From assembly GCA_902489945.1 (NCBI GenBank), contig CABUBZ010000013.1:1-35223 (forward strand): DNA of 35,223 nt, in the 5' to 3' direction. The DNA is from an uncultured Collinsella sp. (lineage in GTDB: Bacteria > Actinomycetota > Coriobacteriia > Coriobacteriales > Coriobacteriaceae). Both the position numbers and the translations under genes were made by a program. The notes beneath the pieces are model-generated. The model was not told where the DNA came from, searched no databases, and saw nothing but the letters and a program-made list of their open reading frames with translations. Positions 8,731 to 16,580 of the stretch are shown here, piece after piece. How positions within the stretch are numbered: position 1 is the stretch's first letter; each line of letters begins with the position of its first letter.

Positions 8731-8897
8731 CGTGTCGTCTCCCGAGCACGGCGGAGGGTCGGAGAAATATATTAAGGTCATCGCGAGTTCCGCACGCAAA
8801 GGAGAGCACTTAATGCGCTCTCCGTCTTGCGCAGGACTGTAGAGCAGGGACCTTAATATATTTCTCCGACCCTCCGCCGTGCCCAGGAGACATCCAC
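8731..8897. repeat. Long inverted repeat with perfect 34-bp arms
   Basis: Arms at 8746-8779 and 8849-8882 are exact reverse complements over 34 bp. They extend imperfectly outward to about 8731 and 8897. The 69-nt loop holds a nested hairpin (GGAGAGC / GCTCTCC, about 8801-8826). There is no T-tract next to the stem and no open reading frame. It fills the start of the 449-bp gap between the histidine phosphatase and rplC and could form a cruciform in DNA or a very stable RNA hairpin. Confidence 0.9.
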
Positions 8898-8940
8898 GCA
8901 CTTTACCTGCGTAAACAATGTGAGTGAAATATGAATCTCG

Positions 8941-8967
8941 ATGGATACGCCCGCAGCCGTGTATACT
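8941..8967 (+). promoter_or_regulatory. 27-bp element before rplC, repeated before rplB
   Basis: The 27 bases at 8941-8967 match those at 10806-10832 in 23 positions. Both contain ACGCCCG and end in CCGTGTATAC. TATACT at 8962-8967 would serve as a -10 box, but no good -35 lies 17 nt upstream. It is either the promoter of the ribosomal cluster or a regulator site. Confidence 0.55.
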
Positions 8968-9150
8968 AAACAGCTGTGTGAAACCAGGGGAGTATTCTGG
9001 CTGGACAAAATGCCTGCTTAATAGGGTTGTCAGGTAGTTCGGACGCAATACAAGGCTGGGGAGCACGTCGTGTAAGTAGTGGTCCTCTAGGGGCGTACGC
9101 TCGGTGGTGTACGCATTGTCCCAAGACCACGCGAGAGTTGGGATCATATC
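8968..9150 (+). other. Untranslated leader of the ribosomal protein cluster
   Basis: About 180 nt separate the putative promoter element from rplC. I find no open reading frame resembling rpsJ or any other gene here. The stretch is G-rich with several short complementary segments, so it could be a structured leader used for autoregulation, as known for S10-operon leaders in other bacteria. I cannot assign a family. Confidence 0.4.
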
Positions 9151-9771
9151 TTGATCAGCATGATTCTCGGCCGCAAGATTGGCATGACCCAGGTTTGGGA
9201 CGAGAACGACAACGTCGTCCCCGTCACGGTCATCCAGGCTGGCCCCTGCGCTGTCTCGCAGGTTAAAACTCAGGCAACCGACGGCTATGACGCCGTCCAG
9301 ATCGGTTTCGGCGACATCAAGGCCAAGAACGTGAACAAGCCCATGGCTGGTCACTTCGCTAAGGCTGGCGTCGAGCCTGTCCGCTTCCTTCGCGAGGTCC
9401 GCGTCGAGAACGGCGAGGAGCACAAGGTCGGCGAGGTCGTCACCGTCGCTGATTTCGCTGATGTCGAGAAGGTCGACGTCATCGGTACCTCCAAGGGTAA
9501 GGGCTTCCAGGGTCGCATCAAGCGCTGGGGTCAGCGCCGCGGTCCTATGACGCATGGTTCTCACTTCCAGCGTCACCCCGGTTCTATCGGTCAGTGCGCC
9601 TATCCTGCGCGCGTCCTCAAGGGCGTCAAGATGGCCGGTCACATGGGTAACGAGCGCGTTACCGTCAAGAACCTTTCCGTTGTCCGCATCGATGCCGAGC
9701 AGAACCTCATCTTGGTCAAGGGCGCTGTCCCGGGTGCCAAGAATGGTCTCGTCGCCATCCGTATGGCCTAA
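9151..9771 (+). CDS. rplC: 50S ribosomal protein L3
   Basis: The product is a core large-subunit protein near the peptidyl-transferase centre. The sequence ILGRKIGMTQVWDENDN and the block around RGPMTHGSHFQRHPGSIG are diagnostic of L3. I prefer the TTG start at 9151: GGGA at 9140-9143 is well spaced, and the resulting MISM-ILGRK matches the usual three to four residues before ILGRK. ATG 9160 has no ribosome binding site of its own. It is the first gene of the cluster here, although rpsJ normally precedes it. Confidence 0.95.
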   Translation: MISMILGRKIGMTQVWDENDNVVPVTVIQAGPCAVSQVKTQATDGYDAVQIGFGDIKAKNVNKPMAGHFAKAGVEPVRFLREVRVENGEEHKVGEVVTVADFADVEKVDVIGTSKGKGFQGRIKRWGQRRGPMTHGSHFQRHPGSIGQCAYPARVLKGVKMAGHMGNERVTVKNLSVVRIDAEQNLILVKGAVPGAKNGLVAIRMA

Positions 9772-9817
9772 GGGCCCAGCCCATTTAGCCCAGCGTCATA
9801 CCAAGGAGAACACTTAA

Positions 9818-10444
9818 ATGGCAAAGTTTGAAGTAAAGAACAGCGAGGGCAAGAAGGTCGCCGAGGCCGAGCTCGCCGCTGAGGTGTACGGCATCGAGCC
9901 GAACATCCACGTTATGCACCACATCGTCAAGTGCCAGATGGCCTCTTGGCGTCAGGGCACCCAGTCTGCTAAGGGTCGCTCTGAGGTTTCCGGTGGCGGC
10001 AAGAAGCCTTGGCGTCAGAAGGGCACCGGCCGTGCCCGCCAGGGTTCCATCCGTGCTGCCCAGTGGCGTCACGGTGGCGTCGTCTTCGCCCCCAAGCCCC
10101 GTTCCTACGCTAAGCGTATGAACAACAAGGAGGTCAAGCTGGCTATGCGCTCCGCGCTGTCCGCCAAGCTGGCCGATGGCGAGCTCGTGCTCGTCGACGA
10201 CTACGGCTTCGAGAAGCCTTCCACCAAGGCTGCCGTCGCCATGCTCAAGGCTCTCGGCCTTGAGGGCAAGCGTCTGACCATCATCGTTCGCGATGAGGAC
10301 GTCAACGCCTACCTGTCGTTCCGCAACATTCCCAAGACGTTCATCATCACTGCCGACGAGGCCAACACCTACGATCTCGTCAACAACAACGCTGTGCTGA
10401 TGCCCGCCGACATCGCCGCTCACTTCGGGGAGGTGCTTGCATAA
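9818..10444 (+). CDS. rplD: 50S ribosomal protein L4
   Basis: The 208-residue protein matches L4: GGGKKPWRQKGTGRARQGS is the extended loop that lines the exit tunnel, followed by the globular domain. In E. coli L4 also represses its own operon. AAGGAG precedes ATG 9818 with normal spacing. The stop codon is immediately followed by the rplW start. Confidence 0.97.
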   Translation: MAKFEVKNSEGKKVAEAELAAEVYGIEPNIHVMHHIVKCQMASWRQGTQSAKGRSEVSGGGKKPWRQKGTGRARQGSIRAAQWRHGGVVFAPKPRSYAKRMNNKEVKLAMRSALSAKLADGELVLVDDYGFEKPSTKAAVAMLKALGLEGKRLTIIVRDEDVNAYLSFRNIPKTFIITADEANTYDLVNNNAVLMPADIAAHFGEVLA

Positions 10445-10732
10445 ATGACCGCCCACGAGATCATCATCCGTCCGATCGTGTCCGAGCGTTCCTTCTCCGG
10501 CATGGAGCTGAACAAGTACACGTTCGAGGTCGCCAAGGATGCTAACAAGTATCAGATCAAGGACGCTGTCGAGGAGATCTTCGGCGTCAAGGTCGTTCGC
10601 GTGAACACCCTGACGGTCAAGCCCAAGACCAAGCGCGTGCGCTATGTCGCCGGCAAGACCCGTTCTTGGAAGAAGGCCATCGTCACGCTGGCCGAGGGCG
10701 ACACCATCGAGGTCTTTGGCAACCAGGCCTAA
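10445..10732 (+). CDS. rplW: 50S ribosomal protein L23
   Basis: This 95-residue L23 sits at the tunnel exit, where trigger factor and SRP dock. Typical features are IIIRPIVSERSF at the start and NTLTVKPKTKRVRY in the extended loop. The ATG abuts the rplD stop, and GGGGAGG inside rplD acts as the ribosome binding site, indicating coupled translation. A hairpin and a 179-bp gap follow. Confidence 0.96.
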   Translation: MTAHEIIIRPIVSERSFSGMELNKYTFEVAKDANKYQIKDAVEEIFGVKVVRVNTLTVKPKTKRVRYVAGKTRSWKKAIVTLAEGDTIEVFGNQA

Positions 10733-10750
10733 GACTCGCTGCTGTTGAGT

Positions 10751-10786
10751 GAGCTCATGCCTCCCAAATAGGGGAGGCGAGAGCTC
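10751..10786 (+). promoter_or_regulatory. Hairpin between rplW and rplB
   Basis: GAGCTC (10751-10756) pairs with GAGCTC (10781-10786), and CCTCCC (10760-10765) with GGGAGG (10772-10777). The following sequence has only four T residues after AAGG, so it would be a weak terminator or attenuator at most. The repeated promoter-like element lies 20 nt downstream. Confidence 0.5.
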
Positions 10787-10805
10787 AAGGTTTTGGGCGT
10801 ATAAA

Positions 10806-10832
10806 ATGGACACGCCCGGAACCGTGTATACG
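10806..10832 (+). promoter_or_regulatory. Second copy of the 27-bp element, before rplB
   Basis: It matches 8941-8967 in 23 of 27 positions. Its place behind a hairpin and about 80 nt before rplB suggests an internal promoter or a common regulatory site in the ribosomal cluster. Confidence 0.55.
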
Positions 10833-10911
10833 TCCGGTGTCATCGCACCCGAGGCAGAACCTCGAATCCCTGTCTGCGATGGCTAACGGATTCCTATTGA
10901 AAGGGATTGTA

Positions 10912-11742
10912 ATGGCTGTAAAGCACCTTAAGCCGACCTCCGCTGGTAGGCGTTGGCAGACGATCTCCGATTTCTCCGAGATCACCTGCACCAAGCCCGA
11001 GAAGTCTCTTCTCGAGCCCCTGCCCAAGAAGGCCGGTCGTAACAACAACGGCCGCATCACCACCCGCCACCAGGGCGGCGGCGTGAAGCGTCGTTACCGC
11101 GTGATCGACTTCAAGCGCAACAAGGACGGCGTGCCCGCCAAGGTTGCCACGATCGAGTACGATCCGAACCGTTCCGCTCGCATCGCTCTGCTGCACTACG
11201 CTGACGGTGAGAAGCGCTACATCCTGGCCCCCAAGGGCCTTGAGGTCGGTCAGACCATCATGTCCGGTTCTGACGCCGACATCAAGCCGGGCAACGCTCT
11301 GCCCCTCGCCGACATCCCCGTCGGTACGCTCATCCACGCCGTCGAGTTCCAGCCGGGCAAGGGTGCCGCTATCGCCCGTTCCGCCGGTAACTCCTGCCAG
11401 CTGATGGGTAAGGAGGGCAAGTACGCTATCGTCCGTATGCCTTCCTCCGAGATGCGCCGCATCCTCGTTACCTGCCGCGCCACCGTCGGTGAGGTCGGCA
11501 ACGCCGATCACGCCAACATCGTCATCGGCAAGGCCGGCCGTAAGCGTCACATGAACGTGCGCCCGACCGTCCGCGGTACCGTCATGAACCCTGTCGACCA
11601 CCCGCACGGCGGTGGCGAGGGCAAGAACCACACCTCTGGTCGTCCCTCTGTTACCCCCTGGGGTAAGCCGACGAAGGGCCTTCGTACGCGCAAGAAGAAG
11701 AAGGTCTCGAACCAGCACATCATTCGTCGCCGTAAGAAGTAA
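10912..11742 (+). CDS. rplB: 50S ribosomal protein L2
   Basis: The 276-residue L2 helps build the peptidyl-transferase centre and subunit bridges. It shows MAVKHLKPTSAGRR at the start and the conserved NPVDHPHGGGEG, which contains the key histidine. The open frame extends to 10837, but ATG 10912 with AAGGGA at 10901-10906 gives the normal L2 start. Synonymous codon choice (many CGT, GCT, GGT) is typical of very highly expressed genes. Confidence 0.97.
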   Translation: MAVKHLKPTSAGRRWQTISDFSEITCTKPEKSLLEPLPKKAGRNNNGRITTRHQGGGVKRRYRVIDFKRNKDGVPAKVATIEYDPNRSARIALLHYADGEKRYILAPKGLEVGQTIMSGSDADIKPGNALPLADIPVGTLIHAVEFQPGKGAAIARSAGNSCQLMGKEGKYAIVRMPSSEMRRILVTCRATVGEVGNADHANIVIGKAGRKRHMNVRPTVRGTVMNPVDHPHGGGEGKNHTSGRPSVTPWGKPTKGLRTRKKKKVSNQHIIRRRKK

Positions 11743-11774
11743 TTTCGGATACCGAGTTTTAGGAGAAAGCACTT

Positions 11775-12035
11775 ATGAGCAGAAGTCTCAAAAAGGGCCC
11801 GTTCGTGGAGACTCGCCTTCTCTCGCGTATCACCGCGATGAACGAGGCTGGCAAGAAGGACGTCGTGAAGACCTGGTCCCGCGCGTCCACCATCTTCCCC
11901 GAGATGGTTGGTCACACCATCGCCGTCCACGACGGCCGCAAGCATGTGCCCGTGTATGTTACCGAGTCCATGGTTGGTCACAAGCTCGGCGAGTTCGCGC
12001 CGACTCGTACGTTCCGTGGCCACAAGGCCAAATAG
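11775..12035 (+). CDS. rpsS: 30S ribosomal protein S19
   Basis: The 86-residue S19 (MSRSLKKGPFVE start, TFRGHKAK end) binds the head of the small subunit with S13. AGGAGAAAG precedes ATG 11775. It lies between rplB and rplV in the canonical order. Confidence 0.97.
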   Translation: MSRSLKKGPFVETRLLSRITAMNEAGKKDVVKTWSRASTIFPEMVGHTIAVHDGRKHVPVYVTESMVGHKLGEFAPTRTFRGHKAK

Positions 12036-12049
12036 GGGGTTAACCGTAA

Positions 12050-12421
12050 ATGGCAACTAAGTCTATTGAAACTGAGGCCACCGAGGTTCGCGCCGTCGCA
12101 AAGTACGTGCGTGTTTCCCCCAGCAAGGCCCGCCTGGTGGTCGATTTGATCCGCCGCAAGCCTGTCGCTCAGGCCTTCGACATCCTCCACTTCTGCGACC
12201 GCGCCGTCGCTGTGGATGTCGAGAAGGTTCTCCGTTCCGCCGTTGCGAACGCCGAGAACAACAACGGTCTGCGTGCTGACAACCTGGTTGTCGCCGCTGC
12301 CTATGTTGACGAGGGTCCGACGCTTAAGCGCATCCGTCCCCGCGCCAAGGGTTCCGCTTCTCGCATTCTGAAGCGTACTTCCCACATCACCGTCGTCGTT
12401 GCTCCTCGAAAGGAGGCGTAA
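12050..12421 (+). CDS. rplV: 50S ribosomal protein L22
   Basis: The 123-residue L22 shows KYVRVSPSKARLVVDLIRRKPV and the tunnel-loop segment around LKRIRPRAKGSASRI. The 14-nt spacing from rpsS and the AAAGGAGG at its 3' end, which serves rpsC, indicate one transcript. Its N-terminus has about ten extra residues before the conserved core. Confidence 0.96.
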   Translation: MATKSIETEATEVRAVAKYVRVSPSKARLVVDLIRRKPVAQAFDILHFCDRAVAVDVEKVLRSAVANAENNNGLRADNLVVAAAYVDEGPTLKRIRPRAKGSASRILKRTSHITVVVAPRKEA

Positions 12422-12427
12422 AGCTGT

Positions 12428-13137
12428 ATGGGTCAGAAAGTCTACCCCACCGGCTTCCGTCTTGGCATCACCGAGAACTGGCGCTCCCGCTGGTTCGCAG
12501 AGAAGGATTACGCTAAGACCCTCGGTAACGATCTCGAGATCCGCAAGTACCTCGAGAAGCGTCTTTCCCGCGCAGCTGTCTCCCGCGTCGAGATCGAGCG
12601 CGCTGGCGACAAGGTGAAGGTCATCATCCTCACCGCTCGCCCCGGCGTTGTCATCGGTAAGAAGGGTGCCGAGATCGATACCCTCCGCACCGAGCTCGAG
12701 AAGGTCGCTGGCGTTTCCAAGGGCCAGCTCTCCGTCGACGTTGTCGAGATCAAGCGCCCCGAGCTCGACGCCAACCTCGTTGCTCAGTCCATTGCCGAGC
12801 AGCTCGAGGGCCGCGTTGCCTTCCGTCGCGCTATGCGCAAGGCTGTCCAGTCCGCTCGCAAGGCCGGCGCTAAGGGCATTCGTATCCAGTGCTCCGGTCG
12901 TCTCGGCGGTGCCGAGATGGGCCGTCGTGAGTGGTACCGTGAGGGTCGCGTGCCTCTGCACACCCTCCGTGCCAAGATCGACTACGGCACGGCTGTCGCC
13001 AGCACCACCATGGGCGCTTGCGGCGTGAAGGTCTGGATCTACCTGGGCGAGAAGCTCCCGGGCCAGCCTGTTCCCAACCCTGCACTCGAGGGCTCTTCCC
13101 GTCCTCGTCGTCGTAACTCCGAGAGGAGGGGTCAGTA

Positions 13138-13138
<1 letters not shown>
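12428..13138 (+). CDS. rpsC: 30S ribosomal protein S3
   Basis: The 236-residue S3 begins MGQKVYPTGFRLGI, contains the KH-domain motif VVIGKKGAEID, and ends with a basic tail (RPRRRNSERRGQ). S3 contributes to the mRNA entry channel. AAAGGAGG within rplV is its ribosome binding site. Its stop TAG shares one base with the rplP GTG start. Confidence 0.97.
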
Positions 13139-13640
<502 letters not shown>

Positions 13641-13641
<1 letters not shown>

Positions 13642-13856
13642 TGAAGCCCGCAGAGATTCGTGAGCTCTCGGACGCTCAGCTCGTTGAGAAGCTGAAGGAA
13701 ATGCGCGCCGAGCTCTTTAACCTTCGTTTCCAGATGGCCACCAGCCAGCTGGACAACACCGCTCGCGTCAACACCGTGAAGAAGGACATCGCTCGTGTCC
13801 TCACGGAGCAGCGCGCCCGCGAGATCGCAGCGGAGAAGTCCGCTGTCGCCGAGTAG
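13641..13856 (+). CDS. rpmC: 50S ribosomal protein L29
   Basis: This small 71-residue helical protein has the L29 features ELSDAQLVEKLKEMRAELFNLRFQMA and a conserved helix ending in KKDIARVLT. The start overlaps the rplP stop by one base. GCCAAGGAGG in the end of rplP is its ribosome binding site. Confidence 0.95.
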
Positions 13857-13872
13857 GACCTAAGGAGAGAAC

Positions 13873-14133
13873 ATGACTGATTCGCGTAACTCGCGTAAGG
13901 TCCGTACGGGTGTCGTTACCTCCGTCTCCGGTGCCAAGACCATCGTTGTCACCATCACCGAGCGTAAGCGTCACCCCAAGTACGGCAAGATGATGACCAG
14001 CTCCAAAAAGCTGCACGCTCACGACGAGGAGTGCACGGCTGGCGTGGGCGACACCGTCCGCGTTATGGAGACCCGTCCTATGTCCAAGATGAAGCGTTGG
14101 CGCCTCATCGAGGTCGTCGAGCGCGCTAAATAA
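13873..14133 (+). CDS. rpsQ: 30S ribosomal protein S17
   Basis: The 86-residue S17 shows RKVRTGVVTSVSGAKTIVV at the start and the OB-fold segment VGDTVRVMETRPMSKMKRWRL. AAGGAGAGA precedes ATG 13873. It is the last gene of the classical S10 operon and is followed by a 118-bp structured gap. Confidence 0.96.
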   Translation: MTDSRNSRKVRTGVVTSVSGAKTIVVTITERKRHPKYGKMMTSSKKLHAHDEECTAGVGDTVRVMETRPMSKMKRWRLIEVVERAK

Positions 14134-14160
14134 GCAGTCGCTCTTACGACTTGTACGTTT

Positions 14161-14226
14161 CCGAAGATGTGCGTATGCCTGGCTTGCATACCACGGGCCG
14201 CGTAAAGGCTGCGCACCTCTCTTCGG
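14161..14226 (+). promoter_or_regulatory. Possible branched RNA structure between rpsQ and rplN
   Basis: CCGAAG (14161-14166) pairs with CTTCGG (14221-14226), and GTGC (14169-14172) with GCAC (14213-14216), enclosing a hairpin GTATGC / GCATAC (14173-14178 with 14186-14191) and a weaker GCC/GGC stem. This resembles a three-way junction at the S10/spc boundary, where autoregulatory r-protein binding sites are plausible. The rplN ribosome binding site lies about 10 nt downstream. Confidence 0.45.
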
Positions 14227-14251
14227 TTCTTAGTTCGGAGGAACATCTACC

Positions 14252-14620
14252 ATGATTCAGATGCAAACCATGCTGAACGTCGCCGACAACTCCGGCGCTC
14301 GCAAGATTCGCTGCATCAAGGTGCTTGGCGGTTCCAAGCGTCGTTATGCAGGCATCGGCGATGTGTTCATCGGTGCTGTCCAGGAGGCTACCCCTGGCGC
14401 CAACGTCAAGAAGAAGGACGTTGTCCGTTGCGTCGTCGTTCGCACCGTTAAGGAGATCCGCCGCAAGGATGGCTCCTACATTCGCTTTGATGAGAACGCC
14501 TGCGTTGTCATCAACAACGATGGTTCGCCCGTCGGCACCCGTATCTTCGGGCCCGTCGCTCGCGAGCTTCGTGACAAGAAGTACATGAAGATCGTCTCGC
14601 TCGCTCCCGAGACCCTGTAG
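14252..14620 (+). CDS. rplN: 50S ribosomal protein L14
   Basis: The 122-residue L14 matches the family throughout (MIQMQTMLNVADNSGARK, the GDVFIGAVQEA segment, IFGPVARELRDKKYMKI). It forms inter-subunit bridges. TTCGGAGGAAC precedes ATG 14252. It begins the spc-type part of the cluster. Confidence 0.97.
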   Translation: MIQMQTMLNVADNSGARKIRCIKVLGGSKRRYAGIGDVFIGAVQEATPGANVKKKDVVRCVVVRTVKEIRRKDGSYIRFDENACVVINNDGSPVGTRIFGPVARELRDKKYMKIVSLAPETL

Positions 14621-14633
14621 TTAGGGGAGATAT

Positions 14634-14939
14634 ATGTATATCAAGAAGGGCGATAAGGTCCAGGTTCTCTCTGGTAAGGATCGCGGCAAGCAGGGCGTTA
14701 TCCTGCGCGCTCTCCCCGCCGAGAACAAGGTCGTTGTCGAGGGCGTTTCGGTCGTCAAGAAGGCCGTCAAGCCCAACGCTGCCAACCAGCAGGGCGGCAT
14801 CGTTTCGCAGGAGGCTCCCATCGACGCCTCCAACGTCAATCTCGTCTGCCCCGAGTGCGGTAAGGTTACCCGCGTCGGTCACGAGAAGGACGGCAAGAAC
14901 AAGCTGCGCGTCTGCAAGAAGTGCGGCCACAAGTTCTAA
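14634..14939 (+). CDS. rplX: 50S ribosomal protein L24
   Basis: The 101-residue L24 has the KOW motif KKGDKVQVLSGKDRGKQG and a C-terminal CPECGK...CKKCGHKF pattern. Those four cysteines look like a zinc ribbon, found in some L24 proteins. AGGGGAG lies 13 nt after rplN. It is the last gene of the cluster here; rplE, normally next, is absent and a terminator follows. Confidence 0.95.
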   Translation: MYIKKGDKVQVLSGKDRGKQGVILRALPAENKVVVEGVSVVKKAVKPNAANQQGGIVSQEAPIDASNVNLVCPECGKVTRVGHEKDGKNKLRVCKKCGHKF

Positions 14940-14965
14940 GCTGCCCGCAACATCAAGTTGCTAGC

Positions 14966-15001
14966 AAAGGCCCGGATGCCCCACGGCACCCGGGCCTTTT
15001 T
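14966..15001 (+). terminator. Intrinsic terminator after rplX
   Basis: A 15-pair stem (5' arm 14966-14980, one G-T pair), a CCAC loop and a T-rich 3' side make a strong factor-independent terminator. It closes the ribosomal transcript at rplX. Confidence 0.92.
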
Positions 15002-15028
15002 CTATCCCTACTCATTGGGGACAGACTT

Positions 15029-15071
15029 AAATGAGTGGCCGTTGAGGACGTTCTTAAACGGCTAGTCATTT
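15029..15071. repeat. Hairpin, GTCCC-core family (minus orientation)
   Basis: Arms begin AAATGA / TCATTT and are joined inside by GCCGTT / AACGGC. Read on the minus strand the core TAAGAACGTCCTC resembles AAAGGAACGTCCCC at 15203-15216. The flanks carry GGGGACAGAC and TGGGACAGCC. Confidence 0.55.
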
Positions 15072-15085
15072 GGGACAGCCTTGTG

Positions 15086-15158
15086 CTAAGTTGCGGTGAA
15101 ATAGGGACTGATGAGGGGCTCTAGAGGGCCAAACAATCCCTATTTCACCGCAACTTAG
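15086..15158. repeat. Inverted repeat with perfect 22-bp arms
   Basis: Arms at 15086-15107 and 15137-15158 are exact reverse complements over 22 bp, with a 29-nt loop. Arms end in AGGGA / TCCCT next to the loop. No coding potential or T-tract is seen. Confidence 0.88.
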
Positions 15159-15196
15159 GTGAGGTCTGTGGTAATGCGCGGCAATCGGATGAATGC

Positions 15197-15250
15197 GGCA
15201 GGAAAGGAACGTCCCCATGTGCCGGCATCCGGGGACGTTCCTTTCCTGCC
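15197..15250. repeat. Inverted repeat with perfect 20-bp arms
   Basis: Arms at 15197-15216 and 15231-15250 match perfectly over 20 bp around a 14-nt loop that itself contains TGCCGGCA. The arms contain GGAACGTCCCC, the core seen in the other hairpins. Together with 15029-15071 and 15086-15158 it accounts for most of the space between rplX and the sugar locus. Confidence 0.88.
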
Positions 15251-15318
15251 GGCAGTTTGGGACAGTCCTTTGTGGTCAGATGATTCGTTACGTTCGTTTT
15301 CTTCTGGGGATCACTTGC

Positions 15319-15449
15319 TGCGCAATTCTGCGTACTTGAGTGCGCAGGATTGCGTGAACGTGCGCAGAAATGCGCCGTTTACGGTTGAATATTGACCGTT
15401 TGGCGGTAATACGCGCAGAAGTACGCACATACACGCGTATTTGTGCGAA
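15319..15449 (+). promoter_or_regulatory. Operator array and promoter of the Gfo/DeoR/PTS operon
   Basis: Five 16-bp sites of the form TGCGCA-N4-TGCGCA (with variations) begin at 15319, 15341, 15361, 15412 and 15434. Between the third and fourth is a promoter: TTGAAT at 15385-15390, 16-nt spacer, TAATAC at 15407-15412. The last two sites overlap the -10 and the expected start region, which fits repression by the DeoR-family protein encoded in the same operon (inference). Confidence 0.65.
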
Positions 15450-15497
15450 TATAGAGCCGTCAGAAATGAAAGACGTTCCATGACACAGGAGGCACTC

Positions 15498-16577
15498 ATG
15501 GCAGATTCCAAACAGGCTCCGCTCGATGCTGCGGCGGCCGCAAAGGCTGCGTTCGCTTCGGTTCAGGACAAGCCGTTCCCTAACGACATCTTTACGGCTC
15601 CCGAGCTCCGTTGGGCCGTGATCGGTTGCGGCGTTATCGCCAACCAGATGGCTCAGTCCCTCGCCCTTGCCGGCCGCAAGCTCGCGGGCGTTGCCAACCG
15701 CACGGTGTCCAAAGCTCAGGCTTTTGCGGAGCAGTATGGTGTCGAGAAGGTTTACGACACCGTCGACGATCTCTACGCCGACCCGGACATTGATGCCGTT
15801 TACATCACCACGCCGCACAACAGGCACATCACTTATCTGCGCGCCGCGCTGGCCGCTGGTAAGCACGTGCTCTGCGAGAAGGCCATTACGCTCAACTCCG
15901 CCGAGCTCGACGAGGCCCGCGCTATCGCCGACGAGCACAACGTGGTCCTTATGGACGCCACCACGGTGCTCCACATGCCCCTGTATCAGGAGCTGCGTCG
16001 TCGCATGGATGCGGGCGACTTTGGCCGCATGAACCTTGCCCAGCTCAACTTTGGCAGCTTCAAAGAGTACGGCGACCTGACCAACCGCTTCTACAACCGT
16101 AATCTTGCCGGCGGTGCCATGCTCGACATTGGCGTGTATGCGCTTTCCGTCATGCGCCTGTTTATGGCCAGCCAACCCACCGAGGTCGTGTCTCTGGGCA
16201 ACACCTGCGAGACCGGTGTCGACGTCGCGGGCGGCATCGTCTGCCGTAACGCCGAGCAGCAGCTGGGCGTTGTGAGCCTTACGCTCCACTCCAAGCAGCC
16301 CAAGCGTTCGGTCATCAGCTTCGATAAGTGCTATATCGAGGTTAACGAGTATCCGCGCGCCGATCACGCGACCATCGTGTGGACTGCAGACGGTCACCGC
16401 GAGGAAGTCCACGCTGGTATCGAGGCCTATGCCCTGTGCTATGAGATGGCCGATCTGGAGAAGGCCGTTGTCGGTGACGATTCGAAGTGCGAACTTCTGG
16501 ACTATGCTTCTGATGTTATGGAGCTCATGACCAAGCTCCGCGCCGATTGGGGAGTCGTGTACCCCGAGGAGGAGTAA
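15498..16577 (+). CDS. Gfo/Idh/MocA-family NAD(P)-dependent oxidoreductase
   Basis: The 359-residue protein begins, after about 35 residues, with the Rossmann motif VIGCGVIANQMAQ. It carries the family motif LCEKAIT (EKP-type, with the catalytic lysine) and a GGAMLDIGVYAL segment of the C-terminal substrate domain. Such enzymes oxidise or reduce sugars, inositols or related compounds. ATG 15498 is preceded by AGGAGG at 15487-15492; upstream ATGs at 15441 and 15480 lack this. The gene is followed after 3 nt by the DeoR regulator. The substrate is unknown but probably related to the PTS sugar. Confidence 0.88.
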   Translation: MADSKQAPLDAAAAAKAAFASVQDKPFPNDIFTAPELRWAVIGCGVIANQMAQSLALAGRKLAGVANRTVSKAQAFAEQYGVEKVYDTVDDLYADPDIDAVYITTPHNRHITYLRAALAAGKHVLCEKAITLNSAELDEARAIADEHNVVLMDATTVLHMPLYQELRRRMDAGDFGRMNLAQLNFGSFKEYGDLTNRFYNRNLAGGAMLDIGVYALSVMRLFMASQPTEVVSLGNTCETGVDVAGGIVCRNAEQQLGVVSLTLHSKQPKRSVISFDKCYIEVNEYPRADHATIVWTADGHREEVHAGIEAYALCYEMADLEKAVVGDDSKCELLDYASDVMELMTKLRADWGVVYPEEE

Positions 16578-16580
16578 GCG

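Noticed and set aside
8968..9150. Hidden rpsJ gene before rplC
   Set aside because: No frame in this gap translates to S10-like sequence; the only open frame (from 9027) has no family features.
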